64,000 bases of DNA, from positions 620,001-684,000 of the forward strand of contig NZ_JBHTCQ010000002.1 of assembly GCF_042665525.1 (NCBI RefSeq), written 5' to 3'. This document shows positions 59,860 through 64,000 of the stretch, one piece after another. Position 1 is the first letter of the stretch, and each line of letters starts with the position of its first letter. The DNA is from Allobogoriella alba (GTDB lineage Bacteria; Actinomycetota; Actinomycetes; Actinomycetales; Actinomycetaceae). The notes beneath the pieces are model-generated. The model saw nothing but the letters and a program-made list of their open reading frames with translations. It was not told the origin of the DNA and did no database searches. Made by a program: the position numbers and the translations under genes.

Positions 59860-61008
59860 ATGACCGACCTGCTCCTCGCCGATCTGCTCTCCGTCCTGGA
59901 GCGCCACTACCCACCCGGCACGGCCGAGGACTGGGACGCCGTTGGCCTGGTCGCGGGTGACCCGGCTCAACCGGTCCGGAAGGTGCTGCTCGCCGTCGAC
60001 CCGGTGGAGGATGTCGCTCGGGAGGCGCTGGAGATGGGTGCCGACCTGCTCGTGACCCACCACCCGCTGTACCTGCGCGGCACCTCGAGCGTCGCCGCGA
60101 CGAACCCGAAGGGCCGGGTGGTCCACGACCTCGTGCGTGGCGGGTGCGCCCTCTACACCGCGCACACGAACGCCGACGCGGCAGAGGGGGGCGTCTCGCA
60201 GGCCCTGGCCGACCTGCTCGGCCTGGTGGACGTCCGGCCTGTGGCGCCGCTGCCCGCTGACGCCCTCGACACCCTGGTGACGTTCGTGCCGCACGAGGCG
60301 ACGACGGACGTGGTGGACGCTCTCGCGGCGGCCGGGGCGGGCCGGCTCGGGGAGTACGAGCGGGCTGCGTTCGTGGCACCGGGTACCGGCACCTTCCGCC
60401 CGCTCGCCGGGGCGAACCCGACGATCGGGTCCGTGGGGCGGACGGAGGAGGTCTCCGAGGACCGCATCGAGATGGTGCTGCCCCGGGCTCGGCGCTCCGC
60501 CGTCGTGCAGGCGTTGCGGGCCGCGCACCCGTACGAGGAGCCCGCCTTCAGCCTGCTCGCCCAGGCAGATCCCGGCGCCGCAACCGGGACCGGGCGGATC
60601 GGGCGGCTCGCCGAGCCGGTGACGCTGCGGGAGTTCGCCGCCCGGGTCGCCGACGCCCTGCCGGCGACGCCGCAGGGGATCCGCGTGGGTGGGGAGCTGG
60701 ACGCGGTCGTCAGCACCGCCGCGGTCTGTGGTGGCTCGGGGGACTCGCTCCTCGGCCGCGTGCGCGCCCTGGGCGCCGACGTCTACGTGACGGCCGACCT
60801 GCGGCACCACCCGGCGTCCGAGCACCTCTCCGGCGGCCGGCCGTTCCTCGTGGACGCCACGCACTGGGCGAGCGAGTGGCCGTGGCTGCCGCGGGCCGCG
60901 GATCTACTGCGTACCGCGGCCGAGGCGCGCGACGCTAGGTTGGACGTGCACGTCTCGACACTCGTCACCGACCCGTGGGAGCTCGTGCTGGAAGGAGCCC
61001 GCTCGTGA
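59860..61008 (+). CDS. Nif3-like dinuclear metal-centre protein
   Basis: The 382-residue protein belongs to the NIF3/YbgI family, with a dinuclear metal site formed by LLVTHHPLYLRG, TAHTNADAAEGG and, near the C-terminus, DATHWASEWPW. An inserted PII-like domain occupies about 130-235. Some members act as GTP cyclohydrolase 1 type 2-like enzymes; the physiological role is unsettled. TACGCT (59847-59852) seven bases before ATG 59860 suggests a leaderless mRNA. The stop overlaps the next start by four bases. Confidence 0.93.
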   Translation: MTDLLLADLLSVLERHYPPGTAEDWDAVGLVAGDPAQPVRKVLLAVDPVEDVAREALEMGADLLVTHHPLYLRGTSSVAATNPKGRVVHDLVRGGCALYTAHTNADAAEGGVSQALADLLGLVDVRPVAPLPADALDTLVTFVPHEATTDVVDALAAAGAGRLGEYERAAFVAPGTGTFRPLAGANPTIGSVGRTEEVSEDRIEMVLPRARRSAVVQALRAAHPYEEPAFSLLAQADPGAATGTGRIGRLAEPVTLREFAARVADALPATPQGIRVGGELDAVVSTAAVCGGSGDSLLGRVRALGADVYVTADLRHHPASEHLSGGRPFLVDATHWASEWPWLPRAADLLRTAAEARDARLDVHVSTLVTDPWELVLEGARS

Positions 61009-61739
61009 CCACCGCCCCCAAGGACGCCCAGCGGCGGCTGCTGGACCTGCAGGCCCTCGACACCCGGATCGCCAAGCTCGCGCACCAGCGGCGCACGCTG
61101 CCCGTGCTGGGCACGCTGGAGGAGCTGCAGGGCCGCGCCGAGGACGTGCACCGCGCGCAGGTGGAGGCGAAGACCGTGCTGTCGGACACCCGCCGCGAGC
61201 TGAATCGCGCCGAGGCCGACGTGGAGCAGGTCCGCAACCGCGCGGCACGCCACCAGGCCCAGCTCGACTCCGGGCAGGGCCTGTCCCGTGAGCTGGTGGC
61301 GCTGCAGAACGAGCTCGCCCAGCTCGCGGACCGTCAGGCCGTGCTGGAGGAGGCCGAGCTGGAGGTCATGGAGCGGCTCGAGGAGGCCGAGAAGCGGGCC
61401 GCGGAGCTCCAGACGCAGGAGGAGGCCATCGCGGCCGACATCGAGCGGCACACGGCCGACCGGGACGCGTCGTTCGCCGAGATCGATGCCGAGCTGGAGA
61501 AGACGCGTGGCGAGCGGGAGGAGCTCGCCGCACAGGTCGACGCGGAGCTGCTGGACCTGTACGAGTACGCCCGGTCCCGCACCGGCGGGTTGGGCGTCGT
61601 CGCGCTGCGCGGGCACCGCACCGAGGGTGTGAGCATCGACTTCACGCTCAGTGAGCTCTCCGCGATCGACAGCGCCCCGGAGGACGAGGTGCTCGTCTCC
61701 GAGGAGCACGGCTACGTCCTGGTCAGGCTCGACGACTGA
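61005..61739 (+). CDS. Coiled-coil protein of the C4-type zinc-ribbon family, cysteines lost
   Basis: The 244-residue protein is a long antiparallel coiled coil (about 8-185) followed by a short C-terminal domain. In relatives this domain is a zinc ribbon with two CxxC pairs (CxxC...CEECG). Here the aligned positions read TEGVS and SEEHG, so all four ligands are missing. The fold segment SELSAIDSAPEDEVLVSEEHGYVLVR is otherwise kept. GTG follows GAAGGAG and overlaps the Nif3 stop by four bases. It overlaps the convergent yaaA by 17 bases. Confidence 0.88.
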   Translation: MTTAPKDAQRRLLDLQALDTRIAKLAHQRRTLPVLGTLEELQGRAEDVHRAQVEAKTVLSDTRRELNRAEADVEQVRNRAARHQAQLDSGQGLSRELVALQNELAQLADRQAVLEEAELEVMERLEEAEKRAAELQTQEEAIAADIERHTADRDASFAEIDAELEKTRGEREELAAQVDAELLDLYEYARSRTGGLGVVALRGHRTEGVSIDFTLSELSAIDSAPEDEVLVSEEHGYVLVRLDD

Positions 61740-62541
61740 CGAGCGTGAGGGTCCAGCCCCGCGGCCGGTGGTCCAGCTCGACCGCGTCCACCTGGCCGGT
61801 GTTCTCCCCCTGTGCCGGCTCGTCCCGGGTCACCATCTCCTCGGCCGCCGCGGCCACGTCCTGCGCCGAGCGGAGCGGCCGGCCCGGCCGGGTGAGCAGG
61901 TGGTGCACGAGGAGCCCGCGGGCGTGCTTGGCGTTGTGCGAGACCACCTGACGGCGGCCGTCGTGCTCCCGCACCACGCGGACGTCGACGTGGTCGCTGC
62001 CCGCGGGCGGTCGCCAGGACGCCGCGTAGGTGGCCGACCGGCAGTCCACGACGACGTCGCCGACCGCCTGCTCGTCGAGGACCTCCGGGAGGTGCTCACG
62101 CCAGTAGGCGGACAGCTTCCGCCGCGGCTCGAGCCCGGGCAGCGTGACGTCCATCGACAGCCGGTAGGCCGGGATCCGGTCGCCGGGTGCCAGGACTCCC
62201 CAGAGCCCGGAGAAGATGCGGACCGAGGCGGTGGCGCGGCGTCGTGCCGTGCCCGTGAGGTGGCCGAGCCGGGCCGCGGCGAAGAGCACGCCGGTGTAGA
62301 CCGTGGCCGCGGGCCCGGCCGGTGCGGTTCGCAGGGCGGTGTTCGCGCGGACCTCCTCGGCGAGGCCGGCACCGACGCCGAGGATGCCGGTGGCGTCGGG
62401 CCGCGCCGAGCTGTCGATGAGGTGGTCGAGCACCCGATCACGGGCGCCGGCGAGGCCGGGCGCCGAGAGTTCGGCGAGGTCGACGGGACGGCCGTGGGCG
62501 GGAGCGGTCTTGCCCTCGGACGGGGGAAGGAGCAGGAGCAC
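61723..62541 (-). CDS. yaaA: Peroxide stress protein YaaA (DUF328)
   Basis: The 272-residue protein has the family hallmark LLLLPPSEGKT at the N-terminus, VYTGVLF, RIFSGLWGVLAPGDRIPAYRLSM and a C-terminal HNAKHARGLL. YaaA proteins limit intracellular iron during peroxide stress in E. coli and have a DNA-binding fold. GTG 62541 lies six bases after TAACAT (62548-62553), a leaderless arrangement. It is divergent from rnpB with only 34 bases between the gene starts. Confidence 0.93.
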   Translation of the reverse strand: MLLLLPPSEGKTAPAHGRPVDLAELSAPGLAGARDRVLDHLIDSSARPDATGILGVGAGLAEEVRANTALRTAPAGPAATVYTGVLFAAARLGHLTGTARRRATASVRIFSGLWGVLAPGDRIPAYRLSMDVTLPGLEPRRKLSAYWREHLPEVLDEQAVGDVVVDCRSATYAASWRPPAGSDHVDVRVVREHDGRRQVVSHNAKHARGLLVHHLLTRPGRPLRSAQDVAAAAEEMVTRDEPAQGENTGQVDAVELDHRPRGWTLTLVSRRA

Positions 62542-62562
62542 CCCGGGATGTTAACCGGCCGC

Positions 62563-62568
62563 TAGAAT
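62563..62568 (+). promoter_or_regulatory. rnpB: rnpB -10 element
   Basis: TAGAAT lies seven bases before the predicted 5' end of RNase P RNA. A convincing -35 was not seen at the expected distance. Confidence 0.55.
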
Positions 62569-62575
62569 CGGCTGC

Positions 62576-62951
62576 GCGGATGAGTCGGCCAGGCGGTCGC
62601 GTCACACCTGCGGGTGTGCCGAGGAACGTCCGGGCTCCGTAGGGCAGGGTGGTGGGTAACACCCACCCGGGGTGACCCGCGGGACAGTGCCACAGAAAGC
62701 AGACCGCCGTCGGGCCCGGCCCGGCGGTAAGGGTGAAACGGTGGTGTAAGAGACCACCAGCGCGGCGGGTGACCGTCGCGGCTCGGTAAACCCCACCCGG
62801 AGCAAGACCAGACAGCAGGCGTATGAGGGCGGCCCGCCCGAGCCTGCGGGTAGGTCGCTGGAGGCGTGCGGCAACGTACGTCGTAGATGGATGGCCGCCA
62901 CCGCGGCGCAGGCCGCGGGACAGAACCCGGCGTACCGGCCGACTCATCCGC
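62576..62951 (+). ncRNA. rnpB: RNase P RNA
   Basis: The 376-base RNA is the catalytic subunit of RNase P, which trims tRNA 5' leaders. The ends GCGGATGAGTCGGCC (62576-62590) and GGCCGACTCATCCGC (62937-62951) pair to form helix P1. Conserved core segments are present: GAGGAACGTCCGGGCT near the 5' end, ACAGAAAGCAGACC, GGTAAGGGTGAAACGGTG, GGTAAACCCCACCCGGAGCAAGACC, and ACAGAACCCGGCGTACCGG near the 3' end. It fits bacterial type A RNA. The strand is set by the GAGGAACGTCCGGGCT core. Confidence 0.96.
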
Positions 62952-62973
62952 CCTTACGGCCCTCGCCGCCGCG

Positions 62974-63183
62974 TCACTCGTTCGGCATGAGGATCCACAG
63001 GATCAGGTAGACGAACAGCTGGCTGCCGGGGATCACCATGAGGATCAGGACGAAGAGCAGGCGGGCCGCCCACGGACCCAGGCCGAAGCGGCGGCCGAGC
63101 CCCGAGCAGACGCCGGCGATGATGCGGTTGTTGCGGGTGCGGACGAGACCCTGCCGGGACATGGACATGCGGACGTCGGACAT
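62974..63183 (-). CDS. PspC-domain protein (copy 1)
   Basis: The 69-residue protein consists almost wholly of a PspC domain: RIIAGVCSGLGRRFGLGPWAARL followed by one membrane helix (LLFVLILMVIPGSQLFVYLIL) and WILMPNE. PspC proteins take part in envelope stress responses. It is a tandem copy of the next gene, 33 bases away. Confidence 0.88.
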   Translation of the reverse strand: MSDVRMSMSRQGLVRTRNNRIIAGVCSGLGRRFGLGPWAARLLFVLILMVIPGSQLFVYLILWILMPNE

Positions 63184-63216
63184 GGATGTCTCCTTCGATC
63201 GTGGTGGCCGGTCGTC

Positions 63217-63426
63217 TCAGGCCTCGTCTGGCATGAGGATCCATAGCACGAGGTACGTGACGAGGCTCGGGCCCGGAATGACGAGCAGGAGGAGGAAGAC
63301 GAGCCGCAGCGCCCAGGGGTGTACGCCCAGGCGGCGGCCGAGCCCGGCACACACCCCGGCGACGATGCGGCCGCCACGGGGACGGACGAGGCCGCTGCGG
63401 GCCAACGATGCGCGGATGTCGGACAT
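63217..63426 (-). CDS. PspC-domain protein (copy 2)
   Basis: The 69-residue paralogue of the preceding gene has RIVAGVCAGLGRRLGVHPWALRL, a membrane helix (LVFLLLLVIPGPSLVTYLVLW) and ILMPDEA. Both begin MSD(V/I)R. The pair arose by tandem duplication; neither has the DNA-binding or kinase modules often fused to PspC. Confidence 0.88.
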   Translation of the reverse strand: MSDIRASLARSGLVRPRGGRIVAGVCAGLGRRLGVHPWALRLVFLLLLVIPGPSLVTYLVLWILMPDEA

Positions 63427-63574
63427 GTTGGGGCTCCTCTCTCGGGGACTACCTCAAGCATGCGGCTTCCGGCGGCCGAGGACATCCGGGGCGGACCCTG
63501 ATCGGACCCTGACTGCGGCCGGCCTCGGGCCAGGGGAGGGTGAGCCCGGCCACCGGACGATGCGGGGGCCGGCG

Positions 63575-64000
63575 TCAGTTGTGACCGATGGCGGCCAGGT
63601 GCGCCGCCCCGACGATGCCGGCGGTGTTGCGCAGGCCCGCCGGCACGATGGGGGTCTTCAGCTCGAGCAGCGGCAGGAACTTCTCGTGCTTCTTGCTCAC
63701 CCCGCCGCCGACCACGAAGAGGTCGGGGGAGAACAGCATCTCCACGAACTCGTAGTAGCGCTGCAGCCGCTTGGCCCACTTGCGCCAGCTCAGCCCTTCG
63801 GCCTCCTTGACGGAGGAGGCGGCGCGGTCCTCGGCGTCGTACCCGTCGATCTCCAGGTGGCCCAGCTCGGTGTTCGGCACGAGCTTGCCGTCGAGGAGGA
63901 AGCCCGAGCCGATCCCGGTGCCGAGCGTCGTGACGATGACGACGCCGGGCGTTCCCTTGGCGGCACCGAAGGCGGCCTCGGCCACCCCGGCGGCGTCGGC
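63575..64000 (-). CDS. ppgK: Polyphosphate glucokinase (3' part)
   Basis: The frame runs off the right edge, so only the C-terminal 141 residues are visible. They contain the ROK-family segments GVVIVTTLGTGIGSGF, LVPNTELGHLEIDGYDAEDRA, VEMLFSPDLFVVGGGVSKK and NTAGIVGAAHLA. PpgK phosphorylates glucose using polyphosphate (or ATP) and is common in actinobacteria. The TELGHLEIDG sequence and the missing zinc motif of other ROK kinases favour PpgK over an ATP-only glucokinase. Confidence 0.92.
   Translation of the reverse strand, partial: ADAAGVAEAAFGAAKGTPGVVIVTTLGTGIGSGFLLDGKLVPNTELGHLEIDGYDAEDRAASSVKEAEGLSWRKWAKRLQRYYEFVEMLFSPDLFVVGGGVSKKHEKFLPLLELKTPIVPAGLRNTAGIVGAAHLAAIGHN

Noticed and set aside
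62887..63246. 119-codon plus-strand frame overlapping rnpB
   Set aside because: It overlaps the 3' end of RNase P RNA and the first PspC gene in antisense. No motif or start signal.

Overview
The window is very G+C-rich DNA from an actinobacterium, most likely Micrococcales (Cellulomonas/Georgenia-like). The evidence is recO-uppS-zur-znu-glyS synteny, an alpha2-type glycyl-tRNA synthetase, a leuA leader peptide, the actinobacterial families DUF3052 and DUF3145, and a fabD-fabH-acpP-fabF operon beside a FasR-type regulator. Genus is inference. Coding density is very high; no gap between genes exceeds 300 bases. Many genes appear leaderless: a -10-like hexamer lies 6-7 bases before the start codon and no ribosome binding site is visible.

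Region by region. 1-14 kb holds an envelope/signalling cluster: an FHA + winged-helix protein, a 2068-residue membrane-anchored cadherin-like/FN3 surface protein, MoxR ATPase, DUF58 protein, transglutaminase-like protein with a lost catalytic triad, and a membrane FHA protein. It resembles the PFNA (fn3/AAA/DUF58/tgm) cluster described in bifidobacteria, and two of its transcription units carry nearly the same palindrome. 14-25.8 kb is housekeeping: leuA with its leader peptide, recO, uppS, a znuACB-zur zinc operon with a Zur box on the znuA promoter, glyS, a YibE/F protein and dusB. 25.8-33.2 kb has an alpha-glucosidase (GH13), a GH13 pseudoenzyme upstream of it, dgt and dnaG.

33.3-39 kb holds tRNA-Asn, a CAT-anticodon tRNA and an accessory module in which a FAD oxidoreductase-ABC exporter operon diverges from a short histidine kinase and NarL-type regulator. 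39-46.2 kb has two tandem SGNH lipoproteins, def, DUF3145, a nuclease-like AbiEi-related gene bracketed by two copies of a 58-bp hairpin repeat, and a two-component system whose kinase is fused to a multi-pass membrane domain. 46.2-54.8 kb is fatty-acid synthesis (fabF, acpP, fabH, fabD, fasR; fasR and fabD share an operator-like palindrome) plus aceE.

55-64 kb has DUF3052, an AhpE-like peroxiredoxin, tRNA-Val, a HAD hydrolase, membrane and membrane-anchored proteins of unknown role, a Nif3-family protein, a coiled-coil protein that has lost its zinc-ribbon cysteines, yaaA, the RNase P RNA, two PspC-domain proteins and the 3' part of a polyphosphate glucokinase.

The best candidates for new biology are the hairpin-bracketed AbiEi/DUF559-like gene, the shared palindrome of the 1-14 kb cluster, the GH13 pseudoenzyme, and the kinase-membrane fusion with an internal start.
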